This document shows, one piece after another, positions 46,452 to 55,998 of a stretch of DNA of 64,000 nt. This DNA is from Ephemeroptericola cinctiostellae. GTDB taxonomy: Bacteria > Pseudomonadota > Gammaproteobacteria > Burkholderiales > Burkholderiaceae. A model generated the notes under the pieces. That model saw nothing but the letters and a program-made list of their open reading frames with translations, was not told the DNA's origin and searched no databases. The position numbers were made by a program, and so were the translations under genes. The stretch covers positions 1,922,001 to 1,986,000 of the forward strand of contig NZ_CP031124.1 of the NCBI RefSeq assembly GCF_003339525.1, written 5' to 3'. Within the stretch, counting starts at the first letter, position 1. The number at the start of each line of letters is the position of its first letter.

Positions 46452-46753
46452 GCGTCATCAATTTAAGCCAAACCGCCAGCACATTGCCACAAGCTTGGTC
46501 TTCAGTGACTTTAGCCAACATCGGCAATACGAATTTTAAAATCTTGCGCATGGATGAGCAAGAATATGCAGCTGAATCTCACTCGCATGCCGAAATTCTC
46601 TTGGTTGTTGATGGACAATTGAATTTAGCGATTGACAATCAATCGGTGGTTGTGCGAACGGGCGAAGCCTATATGGTACCCGCCAACACACCGCACTCGG
46701 TGGCACATGGCAGTTTTGGCACTTTGCTTATTTTTGACTCAGTTGAACCATAA
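46448..46753 (+). CDS. Small cupin-domain protein
   Basis: The 101-residue product shows a single cupin barrel: SHSHAEILLVVDGQLNLAID (motif 1 with the two histidines and glutamate) and GEAYMVPANTPHSVA (motif 2 with the third histidine). Metal binding is therefore likely. It overlaps the GyrI-like gene by four bases and is translationally coupled. Single-domain cupins act as small hydrolases, isomerases or sensors; none can be named here. Confidence 0.85.
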   Translation: MSVINLSQTASTLPQAWSSVTLANIGNTNFKILRMDEQEYAAESHSHAEILLVVDGQLNLAIDNQSVVVRTGEAYMVPANTPHSVAHGSFGTLLIFDSVEP

Positions 46754-46769
46754 CACTGAAAACTACATT

Positions 46770-47495
46770 TTGAACACACACACCATCACCTTCGTCGGCG
46801 CAGGACCAGGAGCAGCAGACCTCATCACGCTACGCGGTTTAAAAGCATTACAAAAGGCGCAAGTGGTTTTATTCGATGCTTTAATTGATCAAGACTTACT
46901 GGCGCATTGCGCCCATGATGCCATTTTGATTGACGTGGGCAAGCGCTGCGCTTCTGGAAAATCGCGTCCACAGCAAGAAACCAATCAGTTGCTGATTGAG
47001 TATGGTTTAAAATTCACTCACGTCGTGCGCCTAAAAGGTGGTGATCCATCTATTTTTGGACGGCTGGATGAGGAAATCACAGCGGTCAAATCGGTTGGTT
47101 TGTCCTTTGAAGTTGTGCCCGGCATCACGACCGCATTGGCTGCCGCTGCTGCCGCACAAACACCGTTGACCCGCCGTGGGGTGTCCCGCAGCTTAAGGTT
47201 GATGACCGCCAGTATTGGCCAAAACCAGCCGCTCAACAACTGGGATGCTCACTTAGAGCCTTCAGAAACCATGGTCTTTTATATGGCTGGACGCCATCTA
47301 AAACACATTGGTTTGGCATTATTGGATAAAGGAATCACACCAGAAACACCCGCACTGATTATGCATGGTGTGAGCTGGCCGAGTCAAAGCGAGCAACGCA
47401 CAACCGTTCAAGCACTGACTCAAATGGATGTCGTTTTAAGTGACGGCCCCTGCGTGTTGCTGGTGGGTTTGGCGCTCGCAGAAAATGAGCCATGA
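46770..47495 (+). CDS. cobA: Uroporphyrinogen-III C-methyltransferase
   Basis: The product has the SAM-binding TFVGAGPGAADLITLRG at the start and VVRLKGGDPSIFGR near residue 80, with PGITTALAAAAAAQTPLTRRG near 110 (read as PGITTAL, TPLTRRG). It makes precorrin-2 for siroheme. No ATG starts where the domain begins; the TTG at 46770 gives a 241-residue protein of normal length. An ATG at 46707 would add 21 unrelated residues within the cupin gene. It likely feeds CysI through CbiX and a separate dehydrogenase not in the window. Confidence 0.9.
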   Translation: MNTHTITFVGAGPGAADLITLRGLKALQKAQVVLFDALIDQDLLAHCAHDAILIDVGKRCASGKSRPQQETNQLLIEYGLKFTHVVRLKGGDPSIFGRLDEEITAVKSVGLSFEVVPGITTALAAAAAAQTPLTRRGVSRSLRLMTASIGQNQPLNNWDAHLEPSETMVFYMAGRHLKHIGLALLDKGITPETPALIMHGVSWPSQSEQRTTVQALTQMDVVLSDGPCVLLVGLALAENEP

Positions 47496-47683
47496 ACAAA
47501 GCGCTTGCAATGCAAACAGGCTTTGCTCTTTCAGCTTAAGTGATAATTGAATGGCGATAATGAAATGTGAGCCTACACGGGTGCAACTGGCTTTTATTGT
47601 TTTTGGATTTGTTTGGGATGTCATGTTGCTTTCCAGCTCACCTTGATCTGACACAAAAAGCAAAGCTGGGCGTTATTTTGAAA

Positions 47684-48076
47684 TCAACCCAACAACGACC
47701 CCGCATAGTCAGCCATGGCCTCCAGGACAACAGGACTTTGTCCAACGGCAGGAGCGACCGTTAATTGAACATGCGGATGCGCATCTGTGAAACTTTGAAT
47801 CAAGGCATCCAAGTCTCGTGCCACGTGGTTGCCAACGCCAAAAAAGAGCGGCACAATGTTGATAGAAACAATGCCTTGACCAGCCAATGTGTTAAGGGAC
47901 TCAGTCAGTGTGGGTGTCATGAATTCAAGAAAAGCGAGTTCTACTTGAACATTGGGATGTCGCTCTGAAACTTTTTGAGCAATTACATCAAAGGGCATGC
48001 GCCATGTATTTTGGCGAGAGCCGTGGGCAAAAAGTACCATTGCGTGCGGATGGGTAGAGTGTGTTGTACAGTTCAT
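47684..48076 (-). CDS. cbiX: Sirohydrochlorin chelatase, short CbiX type
   Basis: The 130-residue product has the CbiX pattern: MVLFAHGSRQNTW near the start with the metal-binding histidine, LAFLEFMTPTLTES, and VPLFFGVGNHVARDL with the second histidine. It inserts Fe2+ (siroheme) or Co2+. Short CbiX proteins form homodimers. It is convergent with cobA, leaving about 190 bases between. Together they give siroheme for sulfite reductase. Confidence 0.92.
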   Translation of the reverse strand: MNCTTHSTHPHAMVLFAHGSRQNTWRMPFDVIAQKVSERHPNVQVELAFLEFMTPTLTESLNTLAGQGIVSINIVPLFFGVGNHVARDLDALIQSFTDAHPHVQLTVAPAVGQSPVVLEAMADYAGSLLG

Positions 48077-48492
48077 GAAGCCATTCTAAAAGGTTTAAAT
48101 GATGGGCAAAGTTCGACGGTTAAAGTGTTGTCCTATTGTAGCGATTTTTAAGTCATGCTGCAGCGTTGTAAAAACGCCAATCATGCGCAATATAAGGGGT
48201 TGGTCGATATGATCCGAACAAATCGTCACAAAATACGTTAAAATACTCGCTTTGTATTTTTTAGTATGATGTCTAAAAGTAAGGCGGAACAGCCACCACG
48301 ATTCGATCACCCACATTAATCGAATCAATATTTTGTTTTATCGTTGAACTCCTAAATCATCCGAGGCGTTGGCTTGTGAATTCACCTGATTTCACCTCAA
48401 AATTCTGTGCGAATTTCGCTCACAATCTTTAATTTTAAACAATCGCAAACTAAAGGTTTACTTTGCGATTAACTGTAAAAGGAACACACACC
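48077..48492. other. Divergent intergenic region cbiX / fdxA
   Basis: About 416 bases holding both promoters. An almost perfect inverted repeat lies at 48441-48470 just before fdxA. No gene was recognised. Confidence 0.5.
48441..48470. promoter_or_regulatory. 14-bp inverted repeat in the fdxA leader
   Basis: AATCGCAAACTAAA (48441-48454) and TTTACTTTGCGATT (48457-48470) are reverse complements except one base, with a 2-base centre. It ends 22 bases before the fdxA ATG. It may be an operator or a leader stem. Confidence 0.5.
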
Positions 48493-48825
48493 ATGACTCA
48501 CGTCGTACTCGAAGCTTGCATTCAATGCCGTTACACCGATTGCGTGGACGTTTGCCCTGTGGACTGTTTTAAAAAAGGCCCAAACTTCTTGGTCATCGAT
48601 CCAGATGAGTGCATTGATTGTGCTGTGTGCATCCCCGAGTGCCCAGTTGAAGCCATCGTACCAGAAGAAGACGTCCCTGCAGATCAACAACACATGATTG
48701 CCCTCAATGCTGAACTGACTAAATTGTGGCCAACCATCTCCCGCATGGAAGATGCGATGCCTGAAGCCGATGAATGGGCGAAGAAAACCAATAAATTGCA
48801 ATATCTGATTAAAGACCCATCATAA
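48493..48825 (+). CDS. fdxA: 7Fe-8S ferredoxin
   Basis: The ATG at 48493 has AAAGGA upstream and gives the standard 110-residue product. It shows the two cluster motifs CIQCRYTDCVDVCPVDCF and CIDCAVCIPECPVEAI, the modified first motif marking one [3Fe-4S] and one [4Fe-4S] cluster. It transfers electrons in the cytoplasm. A terminator follows, so it is monocistronic. It might serve the CysI reductase, which lacks a flavoprotein partner here; this is inference. Confidence 0.95.
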   Translation: MTHVVLEACIQCRYTDCVDVCPVDCFKKGPNFLVIDPDECIDCAVCIPECPVEAIVPEEDVPADQQHMIALNAELTKLWPTISRMEDAMPEADEWAKKTNKLQYLIKDPS

Positions 48826-48846
48826 TTCATCGCCCATGTGCTATGT

Positions 48847-48873
48847 AAATACCGACTTTGAGTCGGTATTTTT
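48847..48873 (+). terminator. Intrinsic terminator of fdxA
   Basis: AAATACCGACT/AGTCGGTATTT (48847-48857 and 48861-48871) with a short loop, followed by Ts, 22 bases after the stop. Confidence 0.88.
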
Positions 48874-48950
48874 ACAGTCAACACCCAAATGCATTGCTCA
48901 AGTTAATACAGTACAATAACGCACACCATCTTTTTATAAAGTAACACCCC

Positions 48951-50084
48951 ATGAACGCACCACACCGCATTGCCGTCGAATACGAAAAACCGTCCTCATT
49001 CAATGTATGCAGCACCGAACAGGTGTGGGCATCTGTACCAGAAGAACCCAATGCCATAGAGCGTGAAGAATTGATTGCCAAAATCAAAGCGCAATTGATT
49101 GAAAAAAATGCGGTGCTCGTTGCCCATTACTACGTTCATCCTGACTTACAAGACCTTGCCGAGGCCACAGGCGGTTTGGTGTCGGATTCTCTTGAAATGG
49201 CTCGTTTTGGGCGTGACCATTCAGCGCAGACTTTGGTCGTTGCGGGTGTTCGTTTTATGGGCGAATCCGCCAAAATCTTAAGCCCTGAAAAACGGGTGCT
49301 TGTGCCTGAAATGGACGCCAATTGTTCTCTCGATTTGGGTTGCCCAGCAGAAGAATTTTCAAAATTTTGTGATGAGCATCCAGACCGCACGGTGGTTGTG
49401 TATGCGAACACCAGTGCAGCCGTTAAAGCGCGTGCCGATTGGATGGTGACATCCAGTATTGCGTTGAAAATTGTTGCCCACTTAAAAGCACAAGGGAAAA
49501 AAATCCTTTGGGCGCCTGATCGCCACCTTGGAAACTACATTCAACGTGAAACAGGTGCCGACATGGTCATGTGGCAAGGGGCATGCATTGTGCATGATGA
49601 GTTTAAGACCATTGAACTTGAAGCCCTGAAGAAACAGCACCCTTTGGCAAAGGTCTTGGTTCACCCAGAATCACCCGCAGCTGTGGTTGCCCTTGCCGAT
49701 GCGGTGGGTTCCACTTCAGCCATTTTAAAAGCTGCTCGTGATTTCGATGCCCCTGAATTCATCGTGGCGACAGACAATGGCATGATGCATAAACTGCGTC
49801 AGCAAAACCCTCATAAAACATTCATCGAAGCCCCAACCGCAGGCAACTCCGCCACATGTAAAAGCTGCGCACATTGCCCATGGATGGCCATGAATGGTCT
49901 GCGCAATGTGTTGGAGGTCTTAGAAAAAGTCGGCACAGGCCACAATGAGATTCATATTGATGAAGCCATCCGTGCTCGAGCCAAGCTGCCGATTGATCGC
50001 ATGCTTGATTTTGCCCAACAAGCTGGCGTCACCCAACCATCCAGCATTGACAGTCAAGTCAACAAAGGCATTGGCCCTGCATAA
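48951..50084 (+). CDS. nadA: Quinolinate synthase
   Basis: The 377-residue product has the NadA pattern: [22 protein letters not shown], the cluster cysteines in [15 protein letters not shown] near residue 126 and [15 protein letters not shown] near residue 305, and [11 protein letters not shown] in the middle. It condenses iminoaspartate and dihydroxyacetone phosphate to quinolinate for NAD. NadB and NadC are not in the window. A terminator follows. Confidence 0.95.
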   Translation: MNAPHRIAVEYEKPSSFNVCSTEQVWASVPEEPNAIEREELIAKIKAQLIEKNAVLVAHYYVHPDLQDLAEATGGLVSDSLEMARFGRDHSAQTLVVAGVRFMGESAKILSPEKRVLVPEMDANCSLDLGCPAEEFSKFCDEHPDRTVVVYANTSAAVKARADWMVTSSIALKIVAHLKAQGKKILWAPDRHLGNYIQRETGADMVMWQGACIVHDEFKTIELEALKKQHPLAKVLVHPESPAAVVALADAVGSTSAILKAARDFDAPEFIVATDNGMMHKLRQQNPHKTFIEAPTAGNSATCKSCAHCPWMAMNGLRNVLEVLEKVGTGHNEIHIDEAIRARAKLPIDRMLDFAQQAGVTQPSSIDSQVNKGIGPA

Positions 50085-50108
50085 GTCTGACTTCATTTCA
50101 CTTTGAGT

Positions 50109-50137
50109 AAAAAAACGGGCATTGCCCGTTTTTTTTT
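50109..50137 (+). terminator. Intrinsic terminator of nadA
   Basis: GC-rich stem ACGGGC/GCCCGT extended by A/T pairs (50109-50120 and 50124-50135), ending in a T-run, 24 bases after the stop. Confidence 0.9.
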
Positions 50138-50194
50138 ATGACCCATCAAATGTGATCCAAAACATAAATTCGGTTTTTGGGGTCACTCAGAATC

Positions 50195-52612
50195 TCAATG
50201 CATGGATTCAACGGTTTCTTCGCACAAAGGTAACCAAACCGTGATTTGTGTCCCCTTGCCCAACTCACTGGACACATCAAGCCAACCGCCATGGCGCTCA
50301 ACCACTGTTCGGGCCATCACAAAACCAATGCCAAGGCTTTGCGCTGCATCGGGAATGTTGCCCGCATTGCTTTGCCCATCCAGTTGATGTGTTTCTCCAG
50401 TCTGTAAGCGACCCAACTGCACATCGGTCATCCCCTGCCCTTGATCAATGATATGACAAGTAAGCCAATTTTCAATTCGTGTTGGTGAGGTCACGGGAAT
50501 CGGTATTTTTCTGTGGATGTCATTCAGTTCTTCGCGGTGGTGATGCTCAACCACAAATTCAACCGTTGTGTCGGAAACGCTATAACGAACCGCATTGGAT
50601 AACAAGTTAATCAAAGCTCGAGTGAGTAATGCACCATCCGCTTGAACCCACGACTGCTCGGCGAGCGCACGACCATATTCGTTGATGAGTAAATGTATCC
50701 CTTTGGCCTGCGCTTGCGGCCATATTTGCTCAATGACCTCATCCACAACGTTTGCAAAGTTAATTTCATTGAATCGGTATTGACTTGACCGTGCTTTCGA
50801 CAAGTGGACCAAATCATTGGCCCAGCCAAGGGTGTGATGAACTTTATTTGAAATTCTTTCAAAAAATTCTTGCTCACTTAATCGAGTGGCTTGATGCTGT
50901 TGCAATTCCAACAATGACAAAATAGACACCTGCGGTGTGCGTAAATCATGTGATAAGAACTCGAGCAATTCGGCACGCTGTTGCTGAGCCTGTCGTTCTG
51001 CCGATAGGTTCATAAAATTAATCAGCCAAATCGTTTCACCCGAATCGAAGGTTTGCCCTCTGTCATGATTACCAAAAACAACATTGGTCAAATGCAACTG
51101 AAAAAACTGACCATGTTGTGCTCCATTTAGTTCAAGTCCTTGCAACAACTCCCAACAATGCGGGCTGCCAACAAACTCACTTAAATCCAAATTCGAATCG
51201 ATTCGTTCCAACAAATCATCCAAATACGTTTCGTTGATGCGGAACAAATCCAAAGCCATTTGATTGCTCATCAATATTTTACCATCGCTGCTCGCCACGA
51301 CCAACGACGTTGGCAAATGCATCAAACTGTCACCCGTAAACTGATACAGCTGATTAATTTGGCTCATGCCCTGTTCTAATGATCTCGGTAAGAAATGTGA
51401 ACGTTCGGGGGTAGAGAAAAAATGAGGTAAAGTCCCCAAGTGATTTTGAGCATTCTTCAGCCCACTGTCCACATAAGCCAAGACGACAATTGAGCGGCGC
51501 CAACTCCAAACCAAATAAGTCAAAGACAGACCAATAATCCCCGACACAGGCGGTAACCACATCCGTTGAACCCACAGCATATAAGCAACAAACGACATGT
51601 ACAAAGTCACACACAAAATAAACGTAAGTAAGTAAAACCGCTCCCCCACCCATAAAAACAGCAACATCAGTACAACAAAGGGTGAAACCACATTCAGCTG
51701 CTGTAACCAAGGTTGATTCAAGTCATGAATCTGTAAATGATTAAGCAAAGTATCAAGGATATTGGCATGGATTTCGATGCCGGCCACAGTGCCTTTTTCA
51801 CCAGAAACTGGGGTCACGCGTTGATCTCCCAAACCTTGTGCCGTTGCACCAACAAGCACATATTTGCCTTGCAAAAAATTTGCGGGCACCTGATGATTTA
51901 AAATACTCCAATAAGGTAAGGTGGTGTAACGACCTTTGGGTACATTAAATGGAATACGAAACAAAGCATCAGGCTCATCCAGCTCATCATTCACGTCATC
52001 ATTCCCCGTGAGCAAGCGCGTCAAAACAGGCCATGATGTGCCATTTTTATCTTTAATGTTAAAAGCCGTTTGACGCACAACCCCATCAGGATCTGGGTTT
52101 TGAACGATGTGCCCCAATAAAGCATGGCGGGCGACAGAATCAACCGGCATCGTCACATCCGTCGGCTCTCCAGCATAAGAAATAAGCAATACGGGTGCCG
52201 CGATGCGATCAAATTGCCCCATGGCCTCCCCCAACTGTACATCATCCAGAGGATTGACCGATGGCTCAAGTGTTAACACATCAAATAGAACCGCTTTGGG
52301 TTCATATTGTTTGAGTTGGTGTAAGAAATCAGCATGCGTTTGTCGAGACCAAGGCCATATGCCCAGCATGCGCAGGCTTGAATCATCAATGCCTACAATG
52401 ACAATGCGCGGGTCAGCCTCTCTTTCACTAAAGGTCAGCAAACGATCATAGGTATAATTGTTGGTCATGCCAACGATGTCCGTCTTACTCAGTGTAATTA
52501 AAACGACTGTCAAAGACAACAGGACAACTCCCCATTCCATTAAAAAATGTTGGAGGAAACGCTTTGAATGTGATGTATTGGCTGGCTTAACAGCACCATC
52601 GGTACGCATCAT
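50195..52612 (-). CDS. CHASE2-domain sensor histidine kinase
   Basis: The 805-residue product has an N-terminal membrane helix (residues about 27-45), a periplasmic CHASE2 domain (RIVIVGIDDSSLRMLGIWPW and KAVLFDVLTLEP, residues about 60-300), three more helices (about 312-390) and a PAS-like segment (about 425-540). A HisKA helix with the phospho-histidine lies in FLSHDLRTPQVSIL near residue 553. The ATPase part shows N-box LINLLSNAVRYS near 670, DQGQGM and GIGFVMARTVVERHGGW. It is the third gene after the response regulator and FecR-domain genes, so it is the probable partner kinase. It senses an envelope or extracellular signal of unknown kind. Confidence 0.93.
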   Translation of the reverse strand: MMRTDGAVKPANTSHSKRFLQHFLMEWGVVLLSLTVVLITLSKTDIVGMTNNYTYDRLLTFSEREADPRIVIVGIDDSSLRMLGIWPWSRQTHADFLHQLKQYEPKAVLFDVLTLEPSVNPLDDVQLGEAMGQFDRIAAPVLLISYAGEPTDVTMPVDSVARHALLGHIVQNPDPDGVVRQTAFNIKDKNGTSWPVLTRLLTGNDDVNDELDEPDALFRIPFNVPKGRYTTLPYWSILNHQVPANFLQGKYVLVGATAQGLGDQRVTPVSGEKGTVAGIEIHANILDTLLNHLQIHDLNQPWLQQLNVVSPFVVLMLLFLWVGERFYLLTFILCVTLYMSFVAYMLWVQRMWLPPVSGIIGLSLTYLVWSWRRSIVVLAYVDSGLKNAQNHLGTLPHFFSTPERSHFLPRSLEQGMSQINQLYQFTGDSLMHLPTSLVVASSDGKILMSNQMALDLFRINETYLDDLLERIDSNLDLSEFVGSPHCWELLQGLELNGAQHGQFFQLHLTNVVFGNHDRGQTFDSGETIWLINFMNLSAERQAQQQRAELLEFLSHDLRTPQVSILSLLELQQHQATRLSEQEFFERISNKVHHTLGWANDLVHLSKARSSQYRFNEINFANVVDEVIEQIWPQAQAKGIHLLINEYGRALAEQSWVQADGALLTRALINLLSNAVRYSVSDTTVEFVVEHHHREELNDIHRKIPIPVTSPTRIENWLTCHIIDQGQGMTDVQLGRLQTGETHQLDGQSNAGNIPDAAQSLGIGFVMARTVVERHGGWLDVSSELGKGTQITVWLPLCEETVESMH

Positions 52613-52660
52613 TATGAATCACCCGATAAAACCAAGTCTGTATGCAAAGCAATGCCGTGC

Positions 52661-53764
52661 TTAAGGCTCAAAACGATTGGAGTTAATTTGCTTATTATGT
52701 ACTTTTAGGAAAAAACGAATATCTGTTTGTCCTTCGATGCCAGTTGAATCAATTGCGCTTGAACGCACATAGTAAAACCCATTGGTAAGGTTTTTATCAG
52801 GCATTGTTACGGTAGGCTCCGTATTTAAAGCCTCTTGTTTGATGTCAATGAAATCTGCATCTTTAGCAATCTGAACATGATATGCCGCAGCTTGATCAAC
52901 TCGAGACAAATTAAACACCACCTCTTCCCCATGTTGAGCCTGATCTAAATCAAAAAATGCAGGTGCGGGCAAAAGAGAGGTCTTCACAGAGCCTGAATCC
53001 AAGCGCTCAACATTAAGTCCTTGTCCAGCCTCAAGCACCACAGGCGCTCGACATATTTGACGTGAACGAACCCACAACGTTCCATCTTCAACACTTGCTT
53101 TGGTTTGATGAGATTCGACAGAATGAGACACTAAAAAATGAGTCCCTCGCACACCCACGATTGCATTGGGCACTTGGATTTCAAATGTATTTTTTAATGA
53201 TTTTTCATGTTTGGGTACGTAACTCTCCACTCGGCCATGCATCAAAATAAACCGTGCCACTTTGTCATTTTGACTCAAAGCAATGCGAGAGTTGGAGGGT
53301 AAAACACTGATCACCCCATCACCAAGCTCTAAACTGATAAAGCTCTGTTCAAAAGTCTCTACAACATCCCCCAATTCGAGCGTCGAACCAACCGACAAAG
53401 GCTGAGGCTGTACAAGAGTCACACCTTGTCGCTCTAACAAGAATACCTGCCCTTGCAGTTTTAGAACAGTTGCAGGGTATAAGGATGCCTTTGCAACAAC
53501 AGTACGTGTACTGAGTTTCGATTTCAGCCCATTCGAATGCCCCCCATTGGAACGCACCTTCCGCTGTGCGATGACATGCTGTTTAACTGATTTTAAAACC
53601 ACGGAGGGTGCGACAGAAACATCACAATTAAGCTCTTGGGCAAATATGGGATTAACAATCAAACCTGTACACACGCAAAAAACGGCAACAATTGACCGGA
53701 TGGCCATCTTCTTGTGCCACATGTTTAGTGTAAGTAAAGAATGTTGTTGAAACCGTTGTGTCAT
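52661..53764 (-). CDS. Secreted FecR-domain protein
   Basis: The 367-residue product has a signal peptide (AIRSIVAVFCVCTGLIVNPI then FAQ) preceded by 15-20 extra residues; starts at 53722 or 53707 are also possible. The middle holds a FecR domain (GDVVETFEQSFISLELGDGV and FEIQVPNAIVGVRGTHFLVS, residues about 125-225) and the end a fibronectin-like segment with YHVQIAKDADF. It is probably periplasmic. Such proteins often lie between a response regulator and a CHASE2 kinase and may be part of the sensing complex. It lies 39 bases from the regulator and 48 from the kinase. Confidence 0.88.
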   Translation of the reverse strand: MTQRFQQHSLLTLNMWHKKMAIRSIVAVFCVCTGLIVNPIFAQELNCDVSVAPSVVLKSVKQHVIAQRKVRSNGGHSNGLKSKLSTRTVVAKASLYPATVLKLQGQVFLLERQGVTLVQPQPLSVGSTLELGDVVETFEQSFISLELGDGVISVLPSNSRIALSQNDKVARFILMHGRVESYVPKHEKSLKNTFEIQVPNAIVGVRGTHFLVSHSVESHQTKASVEDGTLWVRSRQICRAPVVLEAGQGLNVERLDSGSVKTSLLPAPAFFDLDQAQHGEEVVFNLSRVDQAAAYHVQIAKDADFIDIKQEALNTEPTVTMPDKNLTNGFYYVRSSAIDSTGIEGQTDIRFFLKVHNKQINSNRFEP

Positions 53765-53803
53765 TTTCTACTTTTAATGTTTAGTGTCAGGCAAAAACAC
53801 CCA

Positions 53804-54586
53804 TCAAATAGCGCGTGGGCCGGCCACGTCGAGTCGATAACCAAAACCATATACTGTTCTCAATACAAAACCATTTTCAGCCGTTAAATTCAATGAATGC
53901 CGCAAACGGTAAATATGCGTATCTAAAGCCCTGCTACTTGGATTGTTCGTGCGTTTCCACACAGTCTCAAAAATGGCTTCACGCGATACAGGTTTACCTA
54001 AGTTTCTAAAAAACAACAAAGCTAAGCTAAATTCTCGCTCCGTCAAGTCAATCACTTCACCTTTGCATGTCACCGTTTGTTCAAATTGATTAAATTCGTA
54101 GTCATTAATCTTGATTACGACATCAAGTGAATCTTTCTCAAGAGACAACATTGAGTTCTTTGCATTTTTTTCGACACCCAGCTCGTGAGATGTTTTATTT
54201 GCACGAATCAAACGCTGAACCCTAGCCACCAATTCACGAGGGCGAAAAGGCTTGGTCACATAGTCATCTGCACCAGCATTAAGTCCTGCGATCATTTCAT
54301 CTTCAGAACGCAAACTGGTTAACATAATGATCGAAGTATAAGCATGATTTTGTTTTTGACCGTATTGACGTACCCATTGCAAAATCACATCACCACTCAT
54401 GTCAGTAACACGTCGGTCGAGAATAAGGCAATCAAAGTATTCTGTTTTTAATGCTTGGAGTAAAGCCAAACCACTTGTAAAAGCACGGTATTCAACGGGT
54501 TCATCCCAAAAGTTTTCTCCTCCAAACAGTGCTTGTTCAGCCATTTGGAGTTGGGTTATGTCATCTTCTAGAATAGCAATTTTCAT
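53804..54586 (-). CDS. OmpR/PhoB-family response regulator
   Basis: The 260-residue product has an N-terminal receiver with acidic EDD at residues 7-9, the phospho-acceptor aspartate at about 57 (CLILDRRVTDMSG) and the lysine in TKPFRPREL. The C-terminal winged helix has LTEREFSLALLFFRNLGK and SRALDTHIYRLRHSL. GGTGG lies upstream of the ATG. It heads the regulator-FecR-kinase operon and may control the adhesin 2 module upstream on the same strand. Confidence 0.93.
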   Translation of the reverse strand: MKIAILEDDITQLQMAEQALFGGENFWDEPVEYRAFTSGLALLQALKTEYFDCLILDRRVTDMSGDVILQWVRQYGQKQNHAYTSIIMLTSLRSEDEMIAGLNAGADDYVTKPFRPRELVARVQRLIRANKTSHELGVEKNAKNSMLSLEKDSLDVVIKINDYEFNQFEQTVTCKGEVIDLTEREFSLALLFFRNLGKPVSREAIFETVWKRTNNPSSRALDTHIYRLRHSLNLTAENGFVLRTVYGFGYRLDVAGPRAI

Positions 54587-55137
54587 GTGTCCACCAGTAT
54601 TAATTATTATTTAAACCAAAAACATACAGTAAGATATATATTTTTATATTTAACGCAGCTACAGTATTGCTTTAAACTATCCAAGTACCAATGTAAAACA
54701 CCTAAAAAATATATTTATAGCTGTTTTTAGTATAAAGACAGTTGAATTATAAAGATATTGTAAAAGTAAAACAATACAGATCCGTACTTCTGTAGGGGAA
54801 TTAAAAAACATTAATAAAACCTGCGCATATTTCCAACCTTAACACAAGTAGATTTACTTTGCAGACCACTGTTGATTAAAATACTTATATCTACAAAAAC
54901 GTTTCATATGGTTTTTGCCATCAGCACAAACAAAAAATACTTATTCATAGAAAAGCTTCACAAAAATGAAAATTTATGAGCTCTGTTCAATCAAAAACAA
55001 TTGCAATTTATCAATAGAACAAGAAATTCTGCCAATCATTAAGACTGTCTTTCAAATTAAAAAACATGCATCAACAATTCAAGGTCGATGCATGTTCATG
55101 AATAACTGCATGTGTTGATAGCAACCATCCAATCCCA
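54587..55137. other. AT-rich region upstream of the response regulator operon
   Basis: About 550 bases, very AT-rich. It holds the module 2 terminator (55059-55096) at the right and should hold the promoter of the response regulator operon. No gene was recognised. Confidence 0.5.
55059..55096 (-). terminator. Intrinsic terminator of adhesin module 2
   Basis: Ten-base arms AACATGCATC/GATGCATGTT (55096-55087 and 55072-55063 on the minus strand) around a 14-base loop, with Ts following. It lies about 42 bases beyond the BamE-OmpA stop and separates the module from the regulator operon. Confidence 0.82.
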
Positions 55138-55932
55138 TTAAATATCGCCATTAACGCTCACCTCGATCCGACGATTGGGCATCAAGCAAGCCACAACAGC
55201 TGGAGATTTTGAACCTGGGCAGCTCACAACAGGCTTATTTGAGCCCGCTCCCGATGTCTGGATCAAAGAACCATCAATGCCTTGTGAAATCAAATATTGC
55301 TTCACTGTGTTGGCACGCGCAAGGGATAAAGCCTGATTAGAACTAACTGAACCGATTCTATCTGTATAACCCGTAATAGAAATTGAGCGAGTAGTCTTAT
55401 AGCCCGTCTTAATTTGACCTGCTAAGTTATGCAAATTTTCTCTGCCCGTTTGTTGTAAATCATTAAAACCTGACTTACCGAATGCAAATAAACCATCTGA
55501 GCTCAGCACCAAAGGGTGCGATTGATTAAGAACGGGGTGTTTTTCCTCAAGGAATGCTGCGCACTGATTTTCTTTCCAAGCCGTTTTATCAACACGTGTG
55601 TGCTTCTCATCAAAATGCACTTGATATTGGCATGTCACATATTCATCTGCATTACCCGTATAAAAATTAAATGCATAATTCCACACATTTGGACCACCAA
55701 TGCCTTCATTAAAATGAGGATTACCAATTTCTAAAGCCACTTGATCCTTATCCATACCAGATCGAATCCGTCTAATGTGATCGGGCCCTGTAAAATCGCC
55801 TGTTTTCAACCATGAGTCTTTTAACTCGGGAAAAATCATGCTGTTTGTGCTGTCATTTGCTGATGCAAAAGAACCGAGAGACAGAAACGCCACAGTGCTT
55901 AACATTTTTACTGCAAATTTTTTAGTTTTCAT
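55138..55932 (-). CDS. BamE-like/OmpA C-terminal domain envelope protein, module 2
   Basis: The ATG at 55932 has AAGGA eight bases upstream and gives 264 residues starting with a signal peptide (MKTKKFAVKMLSTVAFLSLG, then SFASA). Residues about 40-125 resemble SmpA/BamE, with IRSGMDKDQVALEIGNPHF. The C-terminal part is OmpA-like: SITGYTDRIGSVSSNQ, LSLARANTVKQYL and the ending CLMPNRRIEV. It has the same four-cysteine layout as the module 1 paralogue. It lies 66 bases after adhesin 2, so it is co-transcribed and probably works with the adhesin. Confidence 0.88.
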   Translation of the reverse strand: MKTKKFAVKMLSTVAFLSLGSFASANDSTNSMIFPELKDSWLKTGDFTGPDHIRRIRSGMDKDQVALEIGNPHFNEGIGGPNVWNYAFNFYTGNADEYVTCQYQVHFDEKHTRVDKTAWKENQCAAFLEEKHPVLNQSHPLVLSSDGLFAFGKSGFNDLQQTGRENLHNLAGQIKTGYKTTRSISITGYTDRIGSVSSNQALSLARANTVKQYLISQGIDGSLIQTSGAGSNKPVVSCPGSKSPAVVACLMPNRRIEVSVNGDI

Positions 55933-55962
55933 ATTCATTGTCCTTGTTCAAGTTGGGTATTT

Positions 55963-55990
55963 GGGTGAGGTATAACTCGATACCTCACCC
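55963..55990. repeat. 10-bp inverted repeat between adhesin 2 and its BamE-OmpA gene
   Basis: GGGTGAGGTA (55963-55972) and TACCTCACCC (55981-55990) pair perfectly around an 8-base loop in the 66-base gap. No T-run follows. As in module 1, this stem may set the ratio of adhesin to partner mRNA. Confidence 0.55.
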
Positions 55991-55998
55991 TTTCAATC

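Noticed and set aside
48095..48328. 77-codon minus-strand frame upstream of cbiX
   Set aside because: Composition is unlike a protein of this genome, and it fills the promoter region of cbiX without a clear start signal.
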